The notes under the pieces were generated by a model. The model worked only from the letters and a program-made list of their open reading frames with translations, had not been told where the DNA came from and made no database searches. The position numbers were made by a program, and so were the translations under genes. DNA of 64,000 bases from positions 124,001 through 188,000 of the forward strand of contig JACKDV010000017.1 in assembly GCA_020633315.1 (NCBI GenBank), given 5' to 3'. The stretch's first letter is position 1; each line of letters begins with the position of its first letter. Positions 7,884-18,225 of this stretch are shown one piece after another. The stretch is from Myxococcales bacterium (GTDB lineage Bacteria; Myxococcota_A; Polyangia; Nannocystales; Nannocystaceae).

Positions 7884-8738
7884 CTAGAAGTAATAGTGCA
7901 GGCTGGCGCCGCCGAAGAGCCCCACGCCGTTGGTGATCTGGAACCCGAAGCCGGGCCCGCTCAGGGGGCCGCCGGGATCGAAGGGCGCGGCGGTGGTGTC
8001 GGGGTAGCCGGTGCCGGGGTTGATGTCGCCGTCCTCGCGGGAGCCGGGCACGATGATGAAGCGGAGGCCGAACTCGGGCGAGAGCACGAAGTGCTTGCCG
8101 AAGCGAAGCTGCACCACCATCGGGATCTCGATGTCGATCTCGGTGGGATCGTCGAGGTTGTCCTCGACGTCGGCGGTGTTGATCATCTGGAAGTAGGTGA
8201 AGCGACCGCCCAGACCGAAGTCGGCGTAGAAGGGAAGCTGGCCGGCGGGCTCGCCGAGCTTGAAGAAGTACAGACCCTCGAGGCCCATGCCCCAGGTGGC
8301 CACGGTCCGCTGGTCCTCGAAGCGACAGTCGGCGCCGGGGCAGATGTCGGTGGAGGCGGGGTCGTTCTCGGCGAAGGTGAAGGTGGCCAGGCCCACGTTG
8401 AGGCCCAGCGAGAGCCGATCGAGCAAGAAGTAGCGGGCGTTGATGCCGGTCAGGCCGCTGATGGTGCGGATCGCACCGACGCCGAAGGTGCCGCGCAGGC
8501 CGGCGCTGGTGGCCGAGCCGGAGGCAGAGATGCTCTCGGTGGAGACCGAGGCCTCGCCCTCCACCTGGCTGCCGGCGACCTCGGTCCCGGCGAAGGTGAT
8601 GGCCTCGGGGGCGGCGGACTGCGTTTCCTCGGCCGCGCCCGCGCCCTGGGCGTCTTGTGCGGCGTGGGCGAGTCCGGCGAGCGCAAGGGTGGCCGTCGCG
8701 CTGATGACGGGGGCAAGGAGGCGAAATCCGCGTCTCAT
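7884..8738 (-). CDS. Outer-membrane beta-barrel protein
   Basis: 284 residues. The start at 8738 gives a standard signal peptide (MRRGFRLL, then a hydrophobic core, cleavage after AHA). A short acidic/Ser-rich stretch follows. The rest shows alternating strands with Gly and aromatic residues (INARYFLLDRLSLGLNVGL, GLEGLYFFKLGEP, FVLSPEFGLRFIIVPG) and ends in the aromatic SLHYYF, the usual outer-membrane barrel C-terminus. One Cys pair is present in DICPGADCRFED. Family resembles OmpA/OprF-like 8-strand barrels without a peptidoglycan domain. Ligand or partner unknown. Confidence 0.75.
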   Translation of the reverse strand: MRRGFRLLAPVISATATLALAGLAHAAQDAQGAGAAEETQSAAPEAITFAGTEVAGSQVEGEASVSTESISASGSATSAGLRGTFGVGAIRTISGLTGINARYFLLDRLSLGLNVGLATFTFAENDPASTDICPGADCRFEDQRTVATWGMGLEGLYFFKLGEPAGQLPFYADFGLGGRFTYFQMINTADVEDNLDDPTEIDIEIPMVVQLRFGKHFVLSPEFGLRFIIVPGSREDGDINPGTGYPDTTAAPFDPGGPLSGPGFGFQITNGVGLFGGASLHYYF

Positions 8739-8771
8739 GCCGCGGACGATATCGGGGCTCCCCCGGGCGTG

Positions 8772-8794
8772 AAAAAAACCGGCGGAACGTCGGT
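8772..8794 (-). terminator. Rho-independent terminator of the BON-domain gene
   Basis: Read on the minus strand, a short stem (ACCG and CG pairing with CG and CGGT around a three-base loop, one mismatch) runs straight into seven T residues. It lies just after the stop codon of the BON gene at 8809 and before the barrel gene. Confidence 0.5.
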
Positions 8795-8808
8795 GAGGGG
8801 AGCGCCGC

Positions 8809-9456
8809 TCAGGCGGAGGGGACGAGCCACGCCCGTGGGGCCGAGCGCCGACTCGGAGCGCCGGACATCGCCATCGAGAGCGCGAGCGACTCGAGCATGG
8901 CTCGAGGATCCATCCAGCGGCGAGGGCGGGAACTCCAGCACCGCCCTCGGGCGCGTCGCAGGGGCTCGCGTCGAGGCCGACGCCGACGACCGGCGACGAC
9001 GGGATGCGAGCCAGGCGGCGCGATGACCAGCTCGTTGCGACACTCGCGGACCTCCGGCCGGGTGAACACGAGGTCCTCCGCCAGCAGCCGGTCGAGCTCG
9101 CTGGCCACGCGACCGCACAAGAGGACCACACTGCCGCTCGCCCACACCTGGAGGTCGCGGGAGTCCTCGATCATGTCCGACAGCAGCTCGTGCAGCTCGT
9201 CGCGCAGGGTGGCGTCCGCGATCGATCGCTCTCGTGGGTCGAAGGCCGAGGTCGACGCAGACCGGTGGGCCGAGGCCCGCCGCCGCTCCATGGGAACGGG
9301 CGCGTCGGGCTCTCGCGAGCCTCCGTCGGGCTCGATGGGGATCGGACGGGTGGGCTCGGCTCCGTAGATGCGCCGCCCCAAGCTCCGCCCCTGGGCCGGA
9401 CGCGAGGGCTCGGGGGTGGTGCCTTCGGGGATCGCGTGGAGCATGGCGCGGGTCAT
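8809..9456 (-). CDS. BON-domain protein
   Basis: 215 residues from an ATG at 9456 (a second in-frame ATG lies four codons in). Residues about 75-145 resemble a BON domain: a helix (ATLRDELHELLSDM), strand DLQVWASGSVVLLCGRVAS, then helix LDRLLAEDLVFTRPEVRECRN, where BON proteins have the fold that binds phospholipid or partner proteins. There is no signal peptide, so the protein is probably cytoplasmic or peripheral. The N-terminal 70 residues and the last 60 (very Arg-rich) look disordered. A terminator with a T-tract follows. Function unknown. Confidence 0.6.
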   Translation of the reverse strand: MTRAMLHAIPEGTTPEPSRPAQGRSLGRRIYGAEPTRPIPIEPDGGSREPDAPVPMERRRASAHRSASTSAFDPRERSIADATLRDELHELLSDMIEDSRDLQVWASGSVVLLCGRVASELDRLLAEDLVFTRPEVRECRNELVIAPPGSHPVVAGRRRRPRREPLRRARGRCWSSRPRRWMDPRAMLESLALSMAMSGAPSRRSAPRAWLVPSA

Positions 9457-9610
9457 TGCAATGGCGGTGCCAGGACCCGCGCGCTCCTGATCTCCAGGGA
9501 TGCCGTGAGCAGAGTGAAATCGGTGTGGGCTGGACGCGTGTCGCAGCCGCACGGTGTGTTGCAACGGCTGCGCTCGCCCGGGCTGGCGCCACGAGCACCG
9601 AAGCGCGTGC

Positions 9611-10042
9611 TCAGTCCCCCGCCGATCGGACCTTGCGCCGCCCTTCCTTCTTGTCGGCGAGCTGGCGCTTGAGCTCCACGCGCTTCCTCTTGGATGCCGC
9701 GGTCGGTCGGGTGGCGCGCCGACGCTTGGGCGGGCGCAGGGCGGCCTCGATGAGGGCGGCGAGCTTGGTGCGCGCATCCTCGAGGTTGTCGGCCTGCGAG
9801 CGCCCGGCCTGGCTGGTGATGACCAGGCGCCCCTCGCCGTCGAGCCGCGCCGCGGCCCGGACCCGCAGGCGTTGCTTGGCCGCCTCTGTCAGGGCGGTGG
9901 TGCCCTCGAGGTCGAAGCGCAGGTCGACCTTGGTCGCCACCTTGTTCACGTTCTGGCCGCCCGGACCGCCCGAGCGCACGGCCGTCCACTGCAGGTCGGT
10001 CGCGGGGATCACCACCTCGTCGGTGACGCGCAGGTCCTCCAT
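9611..10042 (-). CDS. arfB: Peptidyl-tRNA hydrolase ArfB (ribosome rescue)
   Basis: 143 residues, the usual length of the family. The release-factor catalytic motif is present as RSGGPGGQNVNKVATKV near residues 23-39; the GGQ enters the ribosomal peptidyl-transferase centre and hydrolyses the stalled peptidyl-tRNA. There is no codon-recognition domain. The C-terminal tail is basic (KRKRVELKRQLADKKEGRRK), as needed to sit in the empty mRNA channel. These two points separate ArfB (YaeJ) from RF1/RF2. The start at 10042 (MEDLRVTDE) gives the normal N-terminus. It is divergent from the acidic DUF1963 gene. Confidence 0.92.
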   Translation of the reverse strand: MEDLRVTDEVVIPATDLQWTAVRSGGPGGQNVNKVATKVDLRFDLEGTTALTEAAKQRLRVRAAARLDGEGRLVITSQAGRSQADNLEDARTKLAALIEAALRPPKRRRATRPTAASKRKRVELKRQLADKKEGRRKVRSAGD

Positions 10043-10123
10043 GAGGCGCGGATGATAGTGCCTCCGGCTACTTCGTGCCCGCCCCGACGATCGGGTGTGC
10101 AACCGCGCGCCCCCGGGACCGTC

Positions 10124-12784
10124 ATGATCGGCGACATGCGTCCCGTTGCCGATCTCATCGAGTCCCTGGGGGCCAAACCGCTGCGCAAGCTCGTCAAGAA
10201 GATGAGCAAGGATGCGCACTTCGGGTTCTCGGACCTCAAGGAGGCCCTGGACTGGAGCACGGAGGACGCGACCCGCGTGGTCTGGGCCCTGCACGAGCAG
10301 GGCGTGGTGGACCTGGGCGCCCAGCCGGCCCTGCTGGACCAGCTCTCGGAGCACCCCGAGCTCGCCCCGGCCCAGACCCTCGCCGACGTGCTCGGCCGCA
10401 TGACCGATCCCCACGCCAGCAACGACGACAGCGGCGGCGAGGACGAGGACGAGGACGACGAGGGCTACGGCGACGAGGACGAGGGCTACGGCGACGAGGA
10501 CGAGGACTACGGCGACGACGACTACTACGACTACGAGGATGACGATGGCGGGGGCGAGGACGACGAAGAGGACGAGGACGAGGAGGACGAGGAGGACGAG
10601 GAGGACGGCGAGGATCCCTACTGGAAGGACGAGGACGAGGACGAGCGCGATCCCTCCCTGTGGCCCAGCGGGATCGACTCGCTGGTGCTCACGGTGAGCC
10701 AGCGCGAGCCGGAGCCCTTCGCGTCCCGCGAGCCGGACTTCGCGGAGCCGATCCGCCTGGCGATGGCCTTCGTCCACCTCCGGCAGGGACGCTCGATCTC
10801 CGAGGAGCTCCGAGCGACGCTGCTCGACCACATGGCCCGCTGGCACGTGAACGACGGGCTGCCCACCGAGCTGACCACGATCGTGGACGGCGAGCCCACC
10901 GAGGTGAAGCTGTGCGAGGGCTACGACTGGTCCCAGCCCACCCCGCACTTCGATGCGCTGGTGGAGGCGCTGGGCGGCCCGGCGGCGTGGGCCCAGGCGA
11001 TGCTGGTCCACGCGTTCCGCAAGAGCTGGCGCCTGGCGGCCCGACGCTCGCGCCCAGCCGTGCTCGCGGCCTCGGTCGAGCAGCTCCCGCGCCTGCTGGT
11101 GGCCTACGACTCCGGGGCGAGCCAGTACCGCGAGGGCTACGAGGTGCTGGTGACTTTGCGCGACGATCCTCCGCAGGCCCTGCTGGCCGCGGCGCGACGC
11201 GTGGACACCAAGGGCACCGAGGCGGCGGTGGCCGACATGTTCCGCGTGGCGGCCATCCTCGCGTTCGAGCGGGCGGGCGAGCCCATCGATCCCGAGGCAG
11301 ACGAGCTGCTCACGCTCCAAGGGGTGTACTTCGAGGAGTATGGCGACACCCGCGGCTACGTGGGGCTGGAGCACGTGCACGCGGCGCTGCGGGCCCTGGG
11401 CCCCGAGCGCGCGCGGGCGGTGCTGGAGCGGGTGCTGGGCCGCGAGCCCTACTACGCCACCTACGCGGTGCCGGCCCTGGCCGTGCTGCCCGAGCCCGAG
11501 CTCATCGAGCGTGCGGTCGAGGTGGTCGTGCCCTTCATCGATCACCCCACGGGCCATGGCGTGAGCGGCTGGGCCGAGGTGGGGCCGGCGGCCCTGCCCG
11601 CGCTGGTGCGGGCCTTCGATGCGCTGCCGACCCCCCAGGACGACAAGGGGGTCAAGCGCCGCGACGCGCTGCGGGTGGCGATCTTGGGGGTGCTCGCGCG
11701 GGCGCGACAGGAGGATCCGAGCCAGGGGGAGGCCGAGGACCGCTTCCTGCTGCCGGGCGATGGGTTCGCCGATCAGTACGTGTTCGACATGGCCCTGCGC
11801 ACGCTCACCCCGCTGCTGCAGCGCCTGCCCGAGGAGCGGGCGGCGAGGGTGCTGCAGGCCTACGTGGAGGCGGGCTCGCCCCACCTCGAGCGGGGACTGG
11901 TGCTCTTGGCCGCGCGTCCCGTGCCCTCGGTGCTCGGCCCGGCCTTCCGGGCGCTGGCGGTCGGGGTGGGCGGGCTGAGCGAGGAGGGGCGCGTGCGCTC
12001 GGCCCTGGCCGGGCTGCAGTCGGTGGCGCTCGAGCGGATCGACGAGATCCTGCCCCACGCCACCCCGCCGCTGGTCCGCCTGCTCACCAACGCCTGGGGC
12101 GAGCACGTGCTGTCGCGCTTCGCCGATCGCCTGCCGAAGGCCGAGAGCTCGGTGCAGCGGCTGCAGCGGCTGGCCAAGGATCTCCCGGGGCCCCACACGC
12201 GGATCTACGTGGTGGAGCGCGACGAGGAGCGCGATGCCTCCACCTCGCTGGGGCGCGTGGGCGACGTGGCGCTGGGGATCGGGGAGGAGCGCTGGCCCAC
12301 CCACGGCGACGAGGCCGAGCCCATGGAGCACGTGATCACGCTGGACCTGCGCCAGATGCCGCACTTGCGCGGCTCGTTCGAGGACGACGTGGTGGGGGTC
12401 GCGGTGTTCGTGAGCTCCCGCCGGGACAACGAGGCGTACGAGCCCCACAACGACGAGGTCGCGATCGTGCGGATCAAGGAGTCGGACCTGGAGCTCGGCG
12501 AGCACGACCCCCGCGGTGAGAACAGCTGCATCGCGCTGAGGGTGACCGGGGTGGACGTGCCCGCCGCGACGTTCGGGGGCCGCGACGAGTCGCTCGCCCC
12601 GCTGCGTCGCGCCATCTACCAGCTCGGGGGGCGGGCCGGCGGCTCGCCGCTGTGGCTGCAGGAGGACGAGGACCCGGGCAGCGAGTTCCTCATGCAGCTC
12701 GACGAGAGCCTGGTCGACATCAACCTGGGCGACTCGGGGATCCTGTACCTGTTCGAGGACACCGCCTTCTGGCAGTGCCACTGA
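10124..12784 (+). CDS. Large acidic protein with C-terminal DUF1963 (YwqG-like) domain
   Basis: 886 residues from ATG 10124 (ATG 10136 is also possible). Residues 1-95 are helical and may bind nucleic acid or protein (LRKLVKKMSKDAHFGFSDLK). Residues about 105-170 are nearly all Asp, Glu, Gly and Tyr, coded by GAC/GAG repeats at about 10438-10640. The middle 500 residues are helical repeats rich in Ala/Leu/Glu, possibly HEAT-like. The last 180 residues match the DUF1963 pattern: VITLDLRQMPHLRG, GRAGGSPLWLQEDEDPGSEF, MQLDESLVDINLGDSGILYL, FEDTAFWQCH. Proteins of this fold occur in stress and polymorphic-toxin settings, but no activity is proven. Not in an operon; a hairpin follows the stop. Confidence 0.75.
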   Translation: MIGDMRPVADLIESLGAKPLRKLVKKMSKDAHFGFSDLKEALDWSTEDATRVVWALHEQGVVDLGAQPALLDQLSEHPELAPAQTLADVLGRMTDPHASNDDSGGEDEDEDDEGYGDEDEGYGDEDEDYGDDDYYDYEDDDGGGEDDEEDEDEEDEEDEEDGEDPYWKDEDEDERDPSLWPSGIDSLVLTVSQREPEPFASREPDFAEPIRLAMAFVHLRQGRSISEELRATLLDHMARWHVNDGLPTELTTIVDGEPTEVKLCEGYDWSQPTPHFDALVEALGGPAAWAQAMLVHAFRKSWRLAARRSRPAVLAASVEQLPRLLVAYDSGASQYREGYEVLVTLRDDPPQALLAAARRVDTKGTEAAVADMFRVAAILAFERAGEPIDPEADELLTLQGVYFEEYGDTRGYVGLEHVHAALRALGPERARAVLERVLGREPYYATYAVPALAVLPEPELIERAVEVVVPFIDHPTGHGVSGWAEVGPAALPALVRAFDALPTPQDDKGVKRRDALRVAILGVLARARQEDPSQGEAEDRFLLPGDGFADQYVFDMALRTLTPLLQRLPEERAARVLQAYVEAGSPHLERGLVLLAARPVPSVLGPAFRALAVGVGGLSEEGRVRSALAGLQSVALERIDEILPHATPPLVRLLTNAWGEHVLSRFADRLPKAESSVQRLQRLAKDLPGPHTRIYVVERDEERDASTSLGRVGDVALGIGEERWPTHGDEAEPMEHVITLDLRQMPHLRGSFEDDVVGVAVFVSSRRDNEAYEPHNDEVAIVRIKESDLELGEHDPRGENSCIALRVTGVDVPAATFGGRDESLAPLRRAIYQLGGRAGGSPLWLQEDEDPGSEFLMQLDESLVDINLGDSGILYLFEDTAFWQCH

Positions 12785-12786
12785 GC

Positions 12787-12803
12787 CGGGCGGCTCCCGC
12801 CCG
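12787..12803. terminator. Hairpin between convergent genes
   Basis: CGGGCGG (12787-12793), loop CTC, CCGCCCG (12797-12803): a perfect 7-bp stem in the 28-bp gap between two convergent genes. No T-tract. Confidence 0.45.
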
Positions 12804-12812
12804 CGCAGGCGC

Positions 12813-13994
12813 TCAGGGCGGGCGCCGGAAGAACTCCAGCCCGGGCGGCTTGGCCCGCACGCCGTGGTAGCCCAGCAGCCGCAGCGTGCGGAGCATGGCC
12901 GAGGGGGGCTCGGTGCCGCCGTAGCGCAGGGTGTTGGGATCGCTGGCGTCCCAGTGCAGCCCGGGCCACAGCGCGAGCAGCCGCTCCATCCGGCTCCGAC
13001 GGGCGGTGGCCGAGAGCATCAGCCAGCGCCGCGTGACCTTGGTGCCGAGGAAGAAGCCGTCGTTGCCCTGCCCCTGGTAGCGCGGCAGCATCACCAGCCC
13101 GTCGAGCGCGGCGCGGACCGGCCCGTGGCGATCGCGGGCCAGGAGCTGGCCGCGACGGACGGGGGTGAAGTTGTCGAAGCCGGGCTCCATCTGGAAGTCG
13201 TCGTCGTCGTCGATCTCGTGGCGGTGCACGATGCGGACGGCCGGCGGCAGGGTGCTCGCGGCCCGGCGCAGGCGCTCGCGCTGCCCGGGGAGATCGGGGA
13301 CGCGATCGGCGGGGAGGTTGCCCGTGGCCACCATCGACAGCCACACCACCGCCTCGAGCCGCGCCGCGGTCTCGGGATCGGAGTGCTGGCCTCCTTCCAC
13401 CCCCACGCCCATGTGGCCGCGGCTGCACAGGTAGCCGAACATGGCCCCCTCGAGGATCTCCTCGAGGCCGAGCAGGGTGGGGATGGGCAGCGACAGCGCG
13501 AGCTGCCGGTTGCGGGCGACGTCGGGGATGATCGAAAACGGCGCGGCGGGGCCCGAGGTGCTGTGCAGGTCGAGGATCACCAGCGGATCGCGGGACTCGG
13601 CCTCGAGCGGGCGGATGAGCTCAAGCAGCTCCCGCTGCTCGCGGTCCTCGGGACACTCGTCGGCGTGGGGCGTGACGATGCGACGGCAGCTCTCCGCGGT
13701 CCAGCCCCGGTTGAGGTCTCGGGCCAGGAAACGCTGGTCGGCGGCGATCGCCTGGAGGTTGCCGGCCACGCCCACCAGCTTGCCGGCCAGGTCGGTGCCC
13801 GGGCGCTGGAGCTGGGCGAGCACCGAGCGCACCGCCTCGAGCCCGGCGGGCTCGTTTCCGTGCAGCCCCCCGAAGGCGATCACCGTCTTGCCGGGCCGGC
13901 GGCCCTCGACCACGCCGAGGATCCGCTCGACCGGACGGGTCGTCGTCGACTGGGGGCCGGGAGCACGCATGGACTCGGTCGTAATCAGGCCCAC
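12813..13994 (-). CDS. Succinylglutamate desuccinylase/aspartoacylase-family metallohydrolase
   Basis: 393 residues from 13994 (an ATG eight codons further in is also possible). This is a zinc carboxypeptidase-fold (M14-like) deacylase: the HxxE pair is in FGGLHGNEPAG (His45, Glu48) and the third zinc ligand is in ILDLHSTSG (His144). RDLNRGW (near residue 92) matches the substrate-carboxylate site of AstE/AspA proteins. The C-terminal region (about 255-320, with a DDDDD patch) is the usual beta domain with PVRRGQLLA and DGLVMLPRYQGQGNDGFFLG. It would cleave an N-acyl or amide bond of an acidic amino-acid derivative in the cytosol; no arginine-catabolism (ast) genes lie nearby, so the substrate is open. 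Confidence 0.85.
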   Translation of the reverse strand: MGLITTESMRAPGPQSTTTRPVERILGVVEGRRPGKTVIAFGGLHGNEPAGLEAVRSVLAQLQRPGTDLAGKLVGVAGNLQAIAADQRFLARDLNRGWTAESCRRIVTPHADECPEDREQRELLELIRPLEAESRDPLVILDLHSTSGPAAPFSIIPDVARNRQLALSLPIPTLLGLEEILEGAMFGYLCSRGHMGVGVEGGQHSDPETAARLEAVVWLSMVATGNLPADRVPDLPGQRERLRRAASTLPPAVRIVHRHEIDDDDDFQMEPGFDNFTPVRRGQLLARDRHGPVRAALDGLVMLPRYQGQGNDGFFLGTKVTRRWLMLSATARRSRMERLLALWPGLHWDASDPNTLRYGGTEPPSAMLRTLRLLGYHGVRAKPPGLEFFRRPP

Positions 13995-14072
13995 GACGAT
14001 ACTCCCCGCTAGACGACGTTCCCATGGCCGTCCGGCGGGGGGTCCCCGTGAGGATCCCGACCGATCGTCAGC

Positions 14073-14495
14073 TCACGCGTCGTCCTCGTCCTCGCGGAGG
14101 CGATCGAGCACGAGCCCGAAGAAGTCGGGACGGGCGCCGTAGCTCCATCCCAGCTGTGCTCCACAACCACGGCACAGCTGCACCCGCCATGCGTAGCCGG
14201 GGAACCAGGAGAAGAACGCCTCGCTGGGTCCTGCGCCCACGCACCCGGGGGCGGAGCGGAAGCAGCCGATCTCGAACACGAAGCCGGCGGGATTGACGAA
14301 GGTGTGGGCGTGGGCGCCGGCGACCTCGATGCGCGCGCGCTCGCTGGAGATCACCGCCGCGCACTCGCGGCAGCGCAGGCGCCGACGCCCGAGCTCGCCC
14401 GTCTCGGAGCGGCCGCGCGCCCGCGTGCGCCCGACCGGCCCGGCGGGGAGCCGGGAGTCGCAGCGCCGCGGCGAAGGACCGAGGCCCTCGAGCAT
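14073..14495 (-). CDS. Bacterial cereblon-like CULT-domain protein
   Basis: 140 residues. After a basic 40-residue leader comes a complete CULT domain, the thalidomide-binding fold of eukaryotic cereblon, also found as single-domain bacterial proteins. Two zinc knuckles are seen: CREC (Cys42, Cys45) and CRGC (Cys108, Cys111). The aromatic cage is Trp97, Trp103 and Trp117 in SWFPGYAW and GWSYG; the spacing of 6 and 14 residues equals that of human Trp380, Trp386 and Trp400. NPAGFVFEIGCF and the FFGLVLDRL end also match. Such domains bind uracil-like and cyclic-imide ligands; the bacterial role is unknown. It lies 13 bp behind the triple-FKBP lipoprotein gene and is probably in the same operon. 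Confidence 0.9.
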   Translation of the reverse strand: MLEGLGPSPRRCDSRLPAGPVGRTRARGRSETGELGRRRLRCRECAAVISSERARIEVAGAHAHTFVNPAGFVFEIGCFRSAPGCVGAGPSEAFFSWFPGYAWRVQLCRGCGAQLGWSYGARPDFFGLVLDRLREDEDDA

Positions 14496-14508
14496 CGGCC
14501 CGCGCCCG

Positions 14509-15807
<1,299 letters not shown>

Positions 15808-15915
15808 GGCGTCGGGACTCTAGCCTCGCCCCGGGCGGGTGTCACGAGGGCGGCGGCGAGAGGATCGCAGTCCGGCGGAATCTGCGCTGGCGAGGGGCCC
15901 GGGGCCCCGGCGCGC

Positions 15916-16137
15916 TCAATCCTCGGACTCGCGCCGCTGCTCGGTCAGGCTGTCGAGGGTGTCGGCGAGCTTGGCCAGGCGCTCGGCGAGCAGGCGGGTC
16001 TCGGCCGCGGTCAGCTGGATGGGCTGGCCGTCGCGGGTGGCCGCCCGCAGCGCGACGGAGCCCTCGTCCCCGTCCCGCTGGACGTCGATCCATGCGATCG
16101 CGTCCTTGACCTTGACGACTTCCGCGGTGTTCTTCAT
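15916..16137 (-). CDS. Small protein of unknown function
   Basis: 73 residues from ATG 16137. The first part (VVKVKDAIAWIDVQRDG, VALRAATRDGQPIQL) looks like three beta strands and the second (TAAETRLLAERLAKLADTLD) a helix, a compact beta-alpha unit. No signal peptide. The codon use is strongly G/C in third positions, which supports that it is real. No family recognised. It stands alone between the FKBP and peroxiredoxin genes, all on the minus strand. Confidence 0.6.
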   Translation of the reverse strand: MKNTAEVVKVKDAIAWIDVQRDGDEGSVALRAATRDGQPIQLTAAETRLLAERLAKLADTLDSLTEQRRESED

Positions 16138-16248
16138 GGCGCGCGCTACCGGATTCGGTCTACCGTCGATCGGCGAAGCGAGGCCAGTCGGCTCCCCAAG
16201 ACATTGATTTGACGGAGGATTCCAGTAGTCGGGATCAGGGATGGGAGC

Positions 16249-16878
<630 letters not shown>

Positions 16879-17011
16879 GGTCGGATGGTAGGCCGAGGCC
16901 TGCCCGGGCTCTACGAGCGAAACGACGTCAGCGGGTGGGGTCTCGCGTGAGAGGGCGCGGCGCCACGGACGGCGGTTGACACGGGGGCCCCCGTCGCGGT
17001 CCCTTGGGCCC

Positions 17012-18064
17012 ATGAGACTACGGGGAGTCCTGGGATGCTCGGTCGCGTTCGCCCTCATGACGACGGTCGGGACGGCGCACGCCGCCGAGGTGTGGGTGGG
17101 CGACTTCGAGACCGGCGATCTGTCGCAGTGGAATTTCGTGCTCAACGGTGACGTGGGCGGCAACGTCTATGCGTGGGCCCAGGGCGAGCTGGTGGCCGAG
17201 GGCAGCTTCGCCGGCCGCCTCGAGCTGCACAACGACGCCGTGTGGCCCAACGGGCTCAAGCGGGTGGAGCTACAGCACCGGCCGCAGGACGCCCGCACGG
17301 CCGAGGGGGCCACCACCTACTTCGCGTGGAGCTTCTACCTGCCGCAGACCCTGCCCGCCGATCCCGGCCAGACCATCGGCTACTGGGAGTCGGCCAACAG
17401 CTACCAGCAGATGATGGCGTTCTCGGTGCAGGGCGAGAGCATCTCCTTCTACACCCGGCAGCCGAGCAACGTGGAGCAGTGGCACGCCGACGGCGTGGTG
17501 ACGGCCGAGCAGTGGCACCGCATCGCGATGGGGATCACCTGGTCCAAGGACGAGGGCGTGGGCCGGGTGGACGTGTGGTTCGACGGCGAGCAGGTGGTGG
17601 ACCAGGGAGTGGCCCGCACCCTCAACGACGACAACCCGCACTTCACCCAGGTGGGGCTGCTGCGCGGGGCCATCGAGTTCGAGGACGTCCCGGTGATCAT
17701 CATCGACGACGCGGTGGAGGGCGACAGCGTGGAGGACGTGCGACCCGACGACCTGCCGAGCGAGGGCGGCGACACGGGCACGGGTGAGGGCGGCAGCGAC
17801 AGCGGCACGAGCGGGGCGGGCGATGCAGGCTCGGGCACCACCGATGGCTATCCCGATCCCACCGGCGTCATCGACGACGCGGGCACGGCCCTGCCGGGCG
17901 AGGGCGGGGACGAGTGGGGCGACGGAAGCGGCAGCACCGGCAGCGGCGCGGGGGAGAGCGAGGGCTCCGACTCCGGCTGCGGGTGTCGCTCGGGCTCGGG
18001 TACCGGAGGGCTGGCGGCGTGGGGGCTGCTGGGCCTGCTGGGGCTCCGGCGACGGCGTCGGTAG
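17012..18064 (+). CDS. Secreted heparin-lyase-I-like protein with MYXO-CTERM anchor
   Basis: 350 residues from ATG 17012; signal peptide cleaved near AHA/AEV. Residues about 25-240 resemble the polysaccharide lyase (heparin lyase I) beta-jelly-roll fold: FETGDLSQWNF at the start, YFAWSFYLPQ, HRIAMGITWSKDEGVGRVDVWFDG, and a final strand region. Substrate unknown. An Asp/Gly/Ser/Thr linker of about 80 residues leads to the MYXO-CTERM signal: SGCGCRSGSG, hydrophobic helix AAWGLLGLLGL, then RRRRR, which marks proteins processed and attached at the cell surface in myxobacteria. Probably a surface-bound carbohydrate-active enzyme; catalytic residues cannot be assigned by eye. Confidence 0.75.
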   Translation: MRLRGVLGCSVAFALMTTVGTAHAAEVWVGDFETGDLSQWNFVLNGDVGGNVYAWAQGELVAEGSFAGRLELHNDAVWPNGLKRVELQHRPQDARTAEGATTYFAWSFYLPQTLPADPGQTIGYWESANSYQQMMAFSVQGESISFYTRQPSNVEQWHADGVVTAEQWHRIAMGITWSKDEGVGRVDVWFDGEQVVDQGVARTLNDDNPHFTQVGLLRGAIEFEDVPVIIIDDAVEGDSVEDVRPDDLPSEGGDTGTGEGGSDSGTSGAGDAGSGTTDGYPDPTGVIDDAGTALPGEGGDEWGDGSGSTGSGAGESEGSDSGCGCRSGSGTGGLAAWGLLGLLGLRRRRR

Positions 18065-18225
18065 TCAGCCCCGGCGGCGCCGAGCCGAGCGCGTCCACGC
18101 GGGGCCCGGGCGCCAGCGCTCTTCGAGGAAGTCGGCGAAGGCCCGGACCTCGAGCGGCAGGTCGGGCTGAGGTCCGCGCGGCGTCCAGGTGAATCGAGGT
18201 CTCCGCGGTGCCATCATGCAGCGGC

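Noticed and set aside
7650..7889. Open plus-strand frame reading TLATADEQAVARVRRLVGDL
   Set aside because: Composition is plausible but there is no start codon, no Shine-Dalgarno sequence and no family; it overlaps the end of the barrel gene. At most a relic.
9611..12781. Long minus-strand open frame opposite the acidic DUF1963 gene
   Set aside because: Only its last 143 codons (ArfB) look natural; the rest is a shadow of the plus-strand gene, including a false valine-rich stretch opposite the Asp/Glu run.
16976..17163. N-terminal extension of the peroxiredoxin open frame and divergent overlap with the lyase-like gene
   Set aside because: The extra sequence is not protein-like; the normal family start at 16878 leaves a proper divergent gap.
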